A stretch of DNA of 5,348 bases. It comes from an uncultured Campylobacter sp. (GTDB taxonomy: Bacteria; Actinomycetota; Actinomycetes; Mycobacteriales; Mycobacteriaceae). Made by a program: the position numbers and the translations under genes. Of the stretch, positions 1 through 5,348 are shown one piece after another. The notes under the pieces are model-generated. The model was not told the origin of the DNA, made no database searches, and saw nothing but the letters and a program-made list of their open reading frames with translations. The stretch lies in contig CALTYW010000152.1 of the NCBI GenBank assembly GCA_943913625.1, positions 1 to 5,348 on the forward strand. Direction: 5' to 3'. How positions within the stretch are numbered: position 1 is the first letter of the stretch; each line of letters begins with the position of its first letter.

Positions 1-1012
1 GCACACCTGCGATATCCGGGGCGTACTTCCGGGTCAGCGTCTTCAGTTCCTGCTGCCGTTGCAGTAAGCGGTCGAGTTCGCCCGGGTCCGTCGGCAGCGC
101 GGCGGTGATCCTGCCGAGCTCGGAGGACACGTCGGAAAGCACTCCCGCGACCTCGCCCAGCCGGCCTCCGAGCTCCTTCAGTTCCGCGTCGCTGGAGCCT
201 TCGAGCGCTGCCTGCGCCCGGCCAATAAGGTCTGAGGCGGGCTCCTCTTCTCCCCCGGCTCCCGCGCCAACCGCGTCGGCGCCGTCAATGGCCACGAGCG
301 CGATCTCAGCTGCTTCGCGCAGCGCGTCGACGTCCTGGAGACGGTTGATGGTAGCCACCAACTCCTCGTCCTCGCCCTCCACAGGCTGAATTGCGTCAAT
401 CTCGTCGATCGCAAACTGGAGGCGGTCGACTTCTTGAGCCAATTCGAGACGCTTCTCCGTGCGCTCTTTGAGGTCCTTGGCCGCGGCGCGCCATTCGCGC
501 CACGCTTCGCGGTACTGCTCCAGCACACCCGCGATCTCCGGGTCGAATCGGTCCAGCGCAGCGAGCTGCTGTTCGGGCGCCATGAGGCGCAGCTGGTCGT
601 TTTGCCCGTGGATGGTCAGCAGGTGCCCGGCAAACTCCGCGAGTGTGGCTGCGGGAACTTTCCTTCCACCCAGGTGCGCACTGGAGCGCCCCGTCGCCTT
701 CACTGCGCGGCTGACCACGTACTCCCCGTTTTCGTCGCGCTGGGCTCCTGCCCCTTCAGCGACCGCGTCCACAGAGGCAGTCGCTGATTCCGGCAGCCCC
801 TCGGTGTGGAAGGCACCTTCCACCACCGCTTCGGCGGCGCCGGTGCGGACCCGCGAGGCGTCCGCGCGACCGCCCGTGAGCAGCCTCAGCCCGGTCACCA
901 CCATCGTCTTACCAGCGCCAGTTTCGCCCGTGAGCACAGTCAACCCGGGGGCGAGCTCCGCGGAGGCGTGCGGAATCACCCCGAGGTTGCTGATGGAAAT
1001 TTCTGCCAGCAC
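1..1012 (-). CDS. recN: DNA repair protein RecN, N-terminal part (runs off the left edge)
   Basis: RecN is an SMC-like ATPase that acts at DNA double-strand breaks during recombinational repair. About 337 codons are visible of the usual 550-600, so the C-terminal half with Walker B and the signature motif lies outside the window. The start is GTG at 1010-1012 (VLAEISISNLG), preceded by a purine-rich GGAAGGCGAGGG Shine-Dalgarno region and 18 nt after the NAD kinase stop. The Walker A loop GETGAGKT is at residues 29-36. It is followed by the family-typical LLTGGRAD (44-51), RTGA (56-59) and Q-loop IHGQ (134-137). From about residue 150 the chain is charged and helical (QEVDRLQFAIDEIDAIQP), matching the first arm of the coiled coil. 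The frame stays open to base 1. No LexA-type operator is visible directly upstream, so expression probably comes from the operon promoter unless another lies inside upstream genes. Identity is near certain; only completeness is unknown. Confidence 0.96.
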   Translation of the reverse strand, partial: MLAEISISNLGVIPHASAELAPGLTVLTGETGAGKTMVVTGLRLLTGGRADASRVRTGAAEAVVEGAFHTEGLPESATASVDAVAEGAGAQRDENGEYVVSRAVKATGRSSAHLGGRKVPAATLAEFAGHLLTIHGQNDQLRLMAPEQQLAALDRFDPEIAGVLEQYREAWREWRAAAKDLKERTEKRLELAQEVDRLQFAIDEIDAIQPVEGEDEELVATINRLQDVDALREAAEIALVAIDGADAVGAGAGGEEEPASDLIGRAQAALEGSSDAELKELGGRLGEVAGVLSDVSSELGRITAALPTDPGELDRLLQRQQELKTLTRKYAPDIAGV

Positions 1013-1030
1013 TTGCCCTCGCCTTCCGCC

Positions 1031-1981
1031 CTACGCGCCCGCCTCGGCGCCATCGGCCGCCTGAGGGCTGCGCGGACCGCGCCAGCCGGCGACCGGGAGC
1101 TGGAATTTATCCACGAGACGGTCGGTGAAGGGACGATCATCCAACCGCACCCAGCGCACCGGTCTCGCACCGCGCACGACCTCCACGCGCGAGCCCGGAG
1201 GCATGGCGATGCAGCGCACACCGTCCATCACTGCGACGGCTTCGCTCGTCTGCGGCTCGGACTCCACGGCCACCGTGGACTTCGGCGACACCACGAGCGG
1301 CTTGGCAAACAGCGCATGCGCGTTGTTCGGCACCACCAAAATCGCATCAAGTGCGGGCCACATCACCGGACCGCCGGCCGAAAACGCGTAGGCGGTGGAA
1401 CCTGTTGGGGTGGACACCAGCACGCCGTCGCAGCCGAACGAGGAGACCGGGCGGAAATCGATTTCCAGGGTCGCATCGAGCACCCGGGTGCGGTCCACAT
1501 TCTCGATCGAGCACTCGTTGAGCGCCCAATCCCGCCCAATCTCGTTGCCCTCGGCGTCGGTCACCGTGACGTCGACAGTCATGCGCTCAACCACGCGGTA
1601 ATCCTTCTCAATCACCAGACCGATGACGTTCTCCAAGCTCTCGGCTTCGCCCTCCGCAAGGAAGCCGACGTGGCCCAAGTTGATGCCGAGCACCGGAATG
1701 TCCTGGGCATGCGCGTGGCCGGCGGCGCGCAGGAACGTGCCGTCGCCGCCGAGCACGAGCACCAGCTCGCACCCCTTCGCGGCATCGTCGTCCGCCGCGA
1801 CGCGCTCGAGCTGGCGCAACACCGGATCGGAATTGATCACGTCCATGCTTTCCTGCTCGAGCAGCCGCACCGCGATACCGGCGTCCTGCAGCATCTGCGC
1901 CGCGTGCGCAGCGGAATCAATGTTGGTGGAACGGAACAGGTGCGGCACGAGCAAGATCTCGCGCTGTGTCGCTTCAGCCAT
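1031..1981 (-). CDS. ppnK: NAD kinase (ATP/polyphosphate-dependent)
   Basis: This cytosolic enzyme phosphorylates NAD to NADP+, the entry to the NADP(H) pool. The protein has 316 residues and closely resembles M. tuberculosis PpnK as I recall it. The diagnostic GGDGT motif is at residues 78-82, with the proposed catalytic Asp at 80. Next come the dinucleotide-binding segment PVLGINLGHVGFLAE (96-110), ALNECS (153-158), and the strongly conserved FGCDGVLVSTPTGSTAYAFS region at about 182-201. The C-terminal part carries PFTDRLV and LPVAGWRG. About 14 residues after GWRG (Pro/Ala-rich, ending AEAGA) extend beyond the mycobacterial end and look unstructured. The ATG at 1979-1981 is 4 nt after the tlyA stop, and its Shine-Dalgarno (GGAAGGACCGAGG) lies within the last tlyA codons, so the two are probably translationally coupled. 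The cofactor preference between ATP and polyphosphate cannot be read from the sequence. Confidence 0.97.
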   Translation of the reverse strand: MAEATQREILLVPHLFRSTNIDSAAHAAQMLQDAGIAVRLLEQESMDVINSDPVLRQLERVAADDDAAKGCELVLVLGGDGTFLRAAGHAHAQDIPVLGINLGHVGFLAEGEAESLENVIGLVIEKDYRVVERMTVDVTVTDAEGNEIGRDWALNECSIENVDRTRVLDATLEIDFRPVSSFGCDGVLVSTPTGSTAYAFSAGGPVMWPALDAILVVPNNAHALFAKPLVVSPKSTVAVESEPQTSEAVAVMDGVRCIAMPPGSRVEVVRGARPVRWVRLDDRPFTDRLVDKFQLPVAGWRGPRSPQAADGAEAGA

Positions 1982-1985
1982 CGGT

Positions 1986-2810
1986 TTACCTCGGTCCTTC
2001 CTCCACGGCGGTGGCCACGAGCTCGGCCAAGGTGGCGTCGTCGAGCATCTGCTCCCCGCCGTCTTTGTTCAGCCACAAGAAGTATTCCACGTTACCGCTC
2101 GGACCCGGCAGCGGGGATGCGGTCACTCCGCGCACGCTCAACCCCAGCGACTGGGCAAATCGCGCGACATCCAGCGTGACCTCCGCCCGCAGCTCAGGTG
2201 AGCGCACAACACCGCCCGATCCGAGGCGGTCCTTGCCGACCTCGAACTGCGGCTTCACCATCGGCAGCAGATCCGCGCCGTCCGTCATGCACTTCACCAG
2301 CGCCGGCAGGACAAGCTTGAGCGAAATGAAGGAGAGGTCGCCCACCATCAGGTCCGCGGGCCCGCCCATCATCTCCGGCGTGAGATTGCGGATGTTGGTG
2401 CGGTCCAGCACCGTCACGCGCTCGTCGTTCTGCAGCCGCCACACAAGTTGGCCGTAGCCGACGTCGACGGCCACCACCTCGCGCGCGCCGCGGCTGAGCA
2501 GGACATCGGTGAACCCGCCCGTCGAAGCTCCGGCATCGAGAGCACGCCGCTTATCGACGTCCAGACCAGCAACCCCAAACACATCCAATGCGCCAATGAG
2601 CTTATGCGCGCCCCTCGATGCCCACGTGTCGATGTCATCGACGTTGACCTTGATGGACACCTTGGGCTCCACCACCGTCGCCGGCTTCGTAGCAGTGAAA
2701 CCGCCGACCTCTACCCGGCCCTCCTTGATCCAGGTCTGGGCCTGGTCGCGGCTTTTGGCGATCTTGCGGCGCACGAGTTCCGCGTCGAGGCGTGTGCGCT
2801 TCGGTGGCAT
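1986..2810 (-). CDS. tlyA: TlyA family rRNA 2'-O-methyltransferase (S4 domain plus Rossmann methylase)
   Basis: TlyA methylates ribose 2'-OH of cytidines using S-adenosylmethionine. In mycobacteria it modifies both 16S and 23S rRNA, and its loss gives capreomycin resistance. The protein has 274 residues, against about 268 in M. tuberculosis. Residues 1-58 form an S4 RNA-binding domain (RLDAELVRRKIAKSRDQA). A short linker at 59-64 leads to SRGAHK (65-70). The SAM-binding motif is LDAGASTGGFTDVLL (91-105), followed by VDVGYGQL (115-122), GDLSFISL (157-164), VKPQFEVGK (185-193) and PLPGPSGNVEYFLWL (233 on). The expected catalytic tetrad is present as K70, D158, K186 and E242. The linker differs from the mycobacterial RAWV (see findings). 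The ATG at 2808-2810 has AGGG a few bases upstream. A 45-nt gap, the largest inside the operon, separates it from the small upstream gene. The older hemolysin label for this family is probably misleading here. Confidence 0.96.
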   Translation of the reverse strand: MPPKRTRLDAELVRRKIAKSRDQAQTWIKEGRVEVGGFTATKPATVVEPKVSIKVNVDDIDTWASRGAHKLIGALDVFGVAGLDVDKRRALDAGASTGGFTDVLLSRGAREVVAVDVGYGQLVWRLQNDERVTVLDRTNIRNLTPEMMGGPADLMVGDLSFISLKLVLPALVKCMTDGADLLPMVKPQFEVGKDRLGSGGVVRSPELRAEVTLDVARFAQSLGLSVRGVTASPLPGPSGNVEYFLWLNKDGGEQMLDDATLAELVATAVEEGPR

Positions 2811-2855
2811 GTGGGCCCTGCCTTTCGATGTGCCGGTGTGTTTGGGCTACTGGGG

Positions 2856-3029
2856 TTACGCTCCGCGCTGCAGTGCCTCATTAAGCACCGAGTGGGCGCG
2901 GGTGAGCAGGTCCACTTTCTCCTGCAGCGTGGCGGCGTCTTCTGCAAGGATCGCGTCGACTTGGCTGGTGATCTCCTCCGCAATGACGGTCAGCTGTCTC
3001 GGATCCCGCGGCTTGGGGGCGGACTGCAT
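2856..3029 (-). CDS. Small conserved hypothetical protein, 57 aa
   Basis: This short gene encodes 57 residues from ATG at 3027-3029 to TAA at 2856-2858. It begins MQSAPKPRDPRQLTV and ends EALQRGA. It has a short Pro/basic N-terminus, then a predicted amphipathic helical stretch at about residues 12-53 rich in Ala, Glu, Leu and Asp (AEEITSQVDAILAED, TLQEKVDLLTRAHSVLNEAL). There is no signal peptide or membrane segment. The start lies 6 nt after the phosphatase stop, and the GGTGAG that overlaps that stop can serve as its Shine-Dalgarno. M. tuberculosis has a conserved gene of nearly the same size (Rv1693, as I recall) in the same slot between the HAD phosphatase and tlyA, which is the main argument that this is real. 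Function is unknown. A helical adaptor or partner of a neighbouring protein is possible but unproven. Confidence 0.85.
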   Translation of the reverse strand: MQSAPKPRDPRQLTVIAEEITSQVDAILAEDAATLQEKVDLLTRAHSVLNEALQRGA

Positions 3030-3035
3030 CTTAAC

Positions 3036-4019
3036 TCACCACCACTCGGCGGTCGCGGCCTCAGCCGCAGCCGAGTTCGGGCGCACGAGCTCCGGTGGGG
3101 TGTCCATGTGCCACGCCACCTCCAGCACGGTGTGAAGCGCCTGGATGCTGGTCGCGTCCTCGTCGCCGTAGCTCAAGATGATGTCGTCGCCGTCGACCCG
3201 CGCCGCGAATCCGCCTTGGGCACCTGGTTTAAGCTCCTGCGCTTCCTTGTTGAGGCCGCGCATGTCCTCCGCGATGAAGGTCGGACGCAGCTCCTTGGGG
3301 GCCTCGAGGAGCGCAATCGGGCCCGAGACACCGGTCAACACGTGTAACGCCGGAATGCCGGCCGCAACGCCGCCTGCGATGTCTGTGTCCAGCCTGTCGC
3401 CGATTGCAAGCGGGCGCTTCGCGTCGAGAGCAGAGGCTGCCTGAAGGAACATCGCTGGTTCCGGCTTACCTGCCGCTTGGGGGGTGACTCCCGTCGCCGA
3501 GGTCACCGCCGCGACCATGGAACCGTTGCCGACCATCAAGCCGCGCTCCATCGGCAAAGACGTATCGAGGTTGGACGCCAGGTACACAGCCCCGCGCTGG
3601 ATGGCAAGCGCGGCCTCAGACAGCTGACGCCACCCCGTCTCGGGGCTGTGGCCCTGCAGCACAACCTTGGGCCCGTCGTCCGCGCTTTCCACGGGACGGT
3701 AACCAGCTTGAGCGACAAGTTCCTTAAAGGAATCGGCACCGACCACAAGCACCGCATCCCCCGGTGCCAGGTCCCTCTCAGCAAGGCCCAGAGCTGCCTG
3801 GGCAGAAGTGAGCACGTCGTGGTCTTGGGCGTGAAGCCCGATCTCGCGCAGCATGCGCGCGACCTCGGCCGCGCTTCGCGACGCATTGTTGGTGATGTAC
3901 ACCGCCGGCACACCGGCAGAGTTAATCGAGTCCACCGCGTACGGCAGAGCGACGCCGCCCTCCCACACGGTGCCGTCGAGGTCGAGCAGGAGCGCGTCGA
4001 AGCTGTCGATCAAAGGCAT
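3036..4019 (-). CDS. HAD-superfamily (subclass IIA, NagD-like) phosphatase, possibly glycerol 3-phosphate phosphatase
   Basis: This 327-residue protein is a cytosolic Mg-dependent phosphatase of the haloacid dehalogenase type. Motif I is DLDGTVW (13-19), with nucleophile D13 and acid/base D15. Motif II is ITNNASRS (42-49). Motif III Lys is K185 in AAGKPEP, and motif IV is IGDRLDTDI (206-214) with D208 and D213 as metal ligands. All catalytic residues are intact. The insert between motifs II and III (about 70-180) is the C2 cap of subclass IIA and sets substrate choice. The syntenic M. tuberculosis protein Rv1692 has been characterised as a glycerol 3-phosphate phosphatase that recycles phospholipid head groups. 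That substrate is inferred here by synteny and similarity only; p-nitrophenyl phosphatase or sugar phosphatase labels are also common in the family. After about residue 258 there is a ~70-residue extension beyond the usual NagD length, ending TAEWW. The ATG is 9 nt after the upstream stop, with GGTGGG as a weak Shine-Dalgarno. Confidence 0.93.
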   Translation of the reverse strand: MPLIDSFDALLLDLDGTVWEGGVALPYAVDSINSAGVPAVYITNNASRSAAEVARMLREIGLHAQDHDVLTSAQAALGLAERDLAPGDAVLVVGADSFKELVAQAGYRPVESADDGPKVVLQGHSPETGWRQLSEAALAIQRGAVYLASNLDTSLPMERGLMVGNGSMVAAVTSATGVTPQAAGKPEPAMFLQAASALDAKRPLAIGDRLDTDIAGGVAAGIPALHVLTGVSGPIALLEAPKELRPTFIAEDMRGLNKEAQELKPGAQGGFAARVDGDDIILSYGDEDATSIQALHTVLEVAWHMDTPPELVRPNSAAAEAATAEWW

Positions 4020-4028
4020 GCGCCCACC

Positions 4029-5057
4029 CTAACCCAGCTCGCCGACGCGCTCTGCTGCGTCGGTCAAACCCTCGGTGTCAACGTCCCTCACACGCTGGAA
4101 CCACTCGCGCGCCTCGTCCCTGCGCCCGGACTGCAGCAGCGCCTCAGCGTATGCGTAGGAGAGGCGTAGCCCCGTCAGATCCGAGGCATCCTGGGAAGGT
4201 TGCAGCCCCTGCAGCGTGGCCAACGCGGACTCGTGCTGACCTAAGTCGTGTCGCGCACCGGCGAGGACAATCGCAAGCTCAATCCGACCTTCCCGGTCGA
4301 GCTCACGCACCTCGGGACTGCGTCCAATCTCAAGAGCCTTTTCCGGACGACCGAGGCCTCGCTCCGCGTCCGCCATCACCGCAAGAAGACCGGGACCGCC
4401 AGAAATGCGGCGTGCCGCCCGCAACTCAGCAAGAGCTTCCTTCCACTCACCGGCGTGGTAGGCAACGACACCATTCGTCTCACGTACGACGCCCACGCGA
4501 CCGGCCCGGTTCTTGGCGGCGCGCGCATGCTCAAGTGCGAGCTTCGGGTCGTCTTCGAGCAAGTCTGCAGCCATAATCATGTGCTTGGCCACGCGGTTCG
4601 CGTTCTCCTTCGACAAACCCCTCAGGTCCTGCAGCACCGACGGGTCAAGATCAGTTACATCTAGATCCTGCGGCAGATCCGGTTCTGTCTCCTTCTGCGC
4701 CATCCGTTCCTCGCGGTAGCCCTCGCGTCGCGGATTCGAACGATCGTGGCGGAAGCGGCCGTCGCGGCCTCCCCCTCGGCGGTCATCGCGGCCTCCCCGG
4801 CCGCCTCTATCCTTTCGGTCCGATCGCCCGCGCCGATCATCTCGTCGATCTTCGCGCCGCCCCCGGTCGGAGCGATCGTTGCGACGCTCGCCGCGATCTC
4901 CCTCGCCGGTGCGGTCGCTGCGCCAGTCTCCGCGGCCGCCTTGGGCTCGCGGGCGACGACCCTCCTGTCGCCCTTCGCGACGTCCCTGGCGCTCGCCACG
5001 CCCCTCGCCATCACGTGAGTCCCGTCCGCGACCTTGTGTGCTGTCAGCGTCTGCCAT
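4029..5057 (-). CDS. Arg/Gly/Asp-rich N-terminal tail plus TPR-like helical repeat protein
   Basis: The protein has 342 residues and no assigned function. I chose ATG at 5055-5057 over an in-frame TTG at 5061-5063, because GGAGG at 5064-5068 sits 6 nt from the ATG but directly abuts the TTG. Residues 9-118 are low-complexity: 40 of 110 are Arg, mixed with Gly, Asp and Glu (for example GRRREDRRDDRRGRSDRKDR-like runs and GGRGGRDDRRGGGR). This is an intrinsically disordered tail of RGG/RD type with almost no hydrophobics. After an acidic linker (PDLPQDLDVTDLDP) the rest, about 140-342, is helical with TPR-like pairs: LALEHARAAKNRAGRVGVVRE, AYHAGEWKEALAELRAARR, ALLQSGRRDEAREWFQRV. No signal peptide or membrane segment is visible. 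It corresponds in position to M. tuberculosis Rv1691, which I recall as a shorter TPR-type protein. It is the first gene of the operon, just downstream of rRNA. RNA or ribosome binding by the tail is an inference from composition and context. Confidence 0.88.
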   Translation of the reverse strand: MADADSTQGRGRDSRDGEGRGERQGRREGRQEGRRPRAQGGRGDWRSDRTGEGDRGERRNDRSDRGRREDRRDDRRGRSDRKDRGGRGGRDDRRGGGRDGRFRHDRSNPRREGYREERMAQKETEPDLPQDLDVTDLDPSVLQDLRGLSKENANRVAKHMIMAADLLEDDPKLALEHARAAKNRAGRVGVVRETNGVVAYHAGEWKEALAELRAARRISGGPGLLAVMADAERGLGRPEKALEIGRSPEVRELDREGRIELAIVLAGARHDLGQHESALATLQGLQPSQDASDLTGLRLSYAYAEALLQSGRRDEAREWFQRVRDVDTEGLTDAAERVGELG

Positions 5058-5063
5058 TGACAA

Positions 5064-5068
5064 CCTCC
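5064..5068 (-). promoter_or_regulatory. Shine-Dalgarno of the TPR-like protein; decides its start
   Basis: On the minus strand GGAGG is followed by TTGTCA and then ATG. The 6-nt spacing to the ATG is near ideal, while the in-frame TTG starts immediately after the GGAGG and cannot use it. This supports a 342-residue product rather than 344. Confidence 0.8.
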
Positions 5069-5084
5069 GTTTCGTATCCCGAAC

Positions 5085-5090
5085 AGTATA
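5085..5090 (-). promoter_or_regulatory. Putative -10 element (TATACT) of the protein operon
   Basis: Read on the minus strand, TATACT lies 27 nt upstream of the ATG at 5057. It would give a transcription start near 5078 and a leader of roughly 20 nt containing the GGAGG. No good -35 hexamer stands 16-18 nt upstream (the sequence there is GC-rich, around GCGCCT), but -35 boxes are weakly conserved in corynebacteria. It is the best promoter candidate between the rRNA terminator and the first gene. No experimental support is available from sequence alone. Confidence 0.45.
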
Positions 5091-5240
5091 GAGACGTCAC
5101 CCCGAGCAGGCGCGTATGGCCTGGAAGGTGTTCCAAGTTTGTGCCGCCTAGAAAGCGGTGATCTACATATGGTTCTCGTCGTCTGTGGTGGGGAGTTGTG
5201 TGAGTCCCGCCAGCCACGCCGGAAGAGTAGTCGCGGAAAC
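5091..5240. other. Intergenic stretch with no recognisable gene
   Basis: Between the rRNA terminator and the putative -10 box I see no open frame with a credible ribosome binding site, no tRNA fold and no direct repeat. It contains a CATATG palindrome at 5166-5171 and a weak CCGC/GCGG hairpin on the minus strand near 5145-5159, neither convincing as a control site. It presumably holds upstream promoter sequence for the protein operon. Confidence 0.5.
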
Positions 5241-5287
5241 ACGAAAAAGGCGCTTGCTCCGAGTGTGTGCTCGGGGCAAGCGCCTTT
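5241..5287 (-). terminator. Rho-independent terminator of the rRNA operon
   Basis: On the minus strand the 12-base arm AAAGGCGCTTGC (5287-5276) pairs perfectly with GCAAGCGCCTTT (5257-5246). Inside it, after one C/A mismatch, CCGAG pairs with CTCGG around the 6-base loop CACACA. The hairpin is followed by a U-rich tail (UUUUUCGUGUUU). It starts about 19 nt after the 5S rRNA end, exactly where an rrn operon terminator is expected. On the plus strand the inner mismatch becomes a G-U wobble, but the tail there is only UUUC, so action in that direction would be weak. Confidence 0.92.
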
Positions 5288-5305
5288 CATCATCTGTGAA
5301 GTTGT

Positions 5306-5348
5306 TGGGTCGGCGGTAACCTACTCTCCCACTCCCTCCCGGGGGCAG
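5306..5348 (-). rRNA. rrf: 5S ribosomal RNA, 3' end (runs off the right edge)
   Basis: Read on the minus strand, the segment begins CTGCCCCCGGGAGGGAGT and continues GGGAGAGTAGGTTACCGCCGACCCA. GAGAGTAGG followed by an ACCGCCG-type 3' strand is the conserved end of bacterial 5S rRNA, and the last bases would pair with the 5' end of the molecule outside the window to form helix I. About 43 of roughly 120 nt are present. The exact 3' end is set to within a few bases by analogy with other 5S genes. With the adjoining terminator it marks the end of an rRNA operon transcribed towards the protein genes. Confidence 0.88.

Noticed and set aside
806..2179. 457-codon open frame on the plus strand opposite recN, ppnK and tlyA
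   Set aside because: It is antisense to three certain genes, its translation is His/Arg/Ala-rich with no family features, and long antisense frames are expected in high-GC coding DNA.
2448..3347. 299-codon plus-strand frame across tlyA, the small gene and the phosphatase
   Set aside because: It crosses several minus-strand genes and their gaps, and has no recognisable motif. It is a shadow of GC3-biased codons.
4746..5018. 90-codon plus-strand Ala/Ser-rich frame that resembles a secreted or membrane peptide
   Set aside because: It is the reverse reading of the Arg/Gly/Asp repeat tail; the Ala/Ser/Pro composition is what that complement gives. There is no supported ribosome binding site.
4740..5030. 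DNA-level tandem repeat in the Arg-rich coding region
   Set aside because: The bases are quasi-repetitive (CGG/GATCG-rich), but I found no fixed period or identical unit. The repetition is at the amino acid composition level.
5061..5063. TTG start codon for the TPR-like protein, two codons upstream of the ATG
   Set aside because: It directly abuts the GGAGG, leaving no spacer, whereas the ATG has an ideal 6-nt spacing.
5069..5084. Imperfect inverted repeat GTTTCG-TATCC-CGAAC in the presumed leader, a possible operator
   Set aside because: The arms are short and imperfect. The half-sites are oriented opposite to the actinobacterial LexA box (GAAC...GTTC), and I know no regulator that matches.
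5246..5287. The terminator hairpin acting on the plus strand
   Set aside because: The plus-strand tail is only UUUC and there is no plus-strand gene upstream that would need it.

Overview
The window is high-GC chromosomal DNA from an actinobacterium. Protein sequences and gene order point to Corynebacterium or a close relative in the Mycobacteriales. Every gene I can support lies on the minus strand. Read in that direction the order is: 3' end of 5S rRNA, rho-independent terminator, intergenic stretch with a probable promoter, Arg-rich/TPR-like protein, HAD-IIA phosphatase, 57-residue protein, tlyA, NAD kinase, recN (cut by the window edge). From memory this matches the Mycobacterium tuberculosis run Rv1691 to Rv1696, including the tiny gene between the phosphatase and tlyA.

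Region by region: 5306-5348 is the last ~43 nt of a 5S rRNA, so an rRNA operon ends here. A strong hairpin with a U-tract at 5241-5287 terminates it. From about 5091 to 5240 I see no gene. A TATACT hexamer at 5085-5090 probably starts the protein operon. The six coding regions then run from 5057 to the left edge with gaps of 9, 6, 45, 4 and 18 nt, which fits one polycistronic transcript.

The genes are a housekeeping set of mixed function. TlyA methylates rRNA (2'-O-methylcytidine). NAD kinase makes NADP+. RecN is an SMC-like ATPase in double-strand break repair. The HAD-IIA protein is probably a small-molecule phosphatase, with glycerol 3-phosphate the best guess from its mycobacterial counterpart. 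The TPR-like protein and the 57-residue protein have no assigned function. The neighbourhood of rRNA genes, an rRNA methylase and a protein with a ~110-residue Arg/Gly/Asp-rich tail suggests, without proving it, a link to RNA or ribosome metabolism.

I found no mobile element, CRISPR array, tRNA, phage gene or toxin-antitoxin pair. This is a conserved core-genome region. The points worth a second look are modest: the disordered Arg-rich tail and a possible internal start behind it, the easily missed 57-residue gene, the C-terminal extension on the phosphatase, and a diverged interdomain linker in TlyA.
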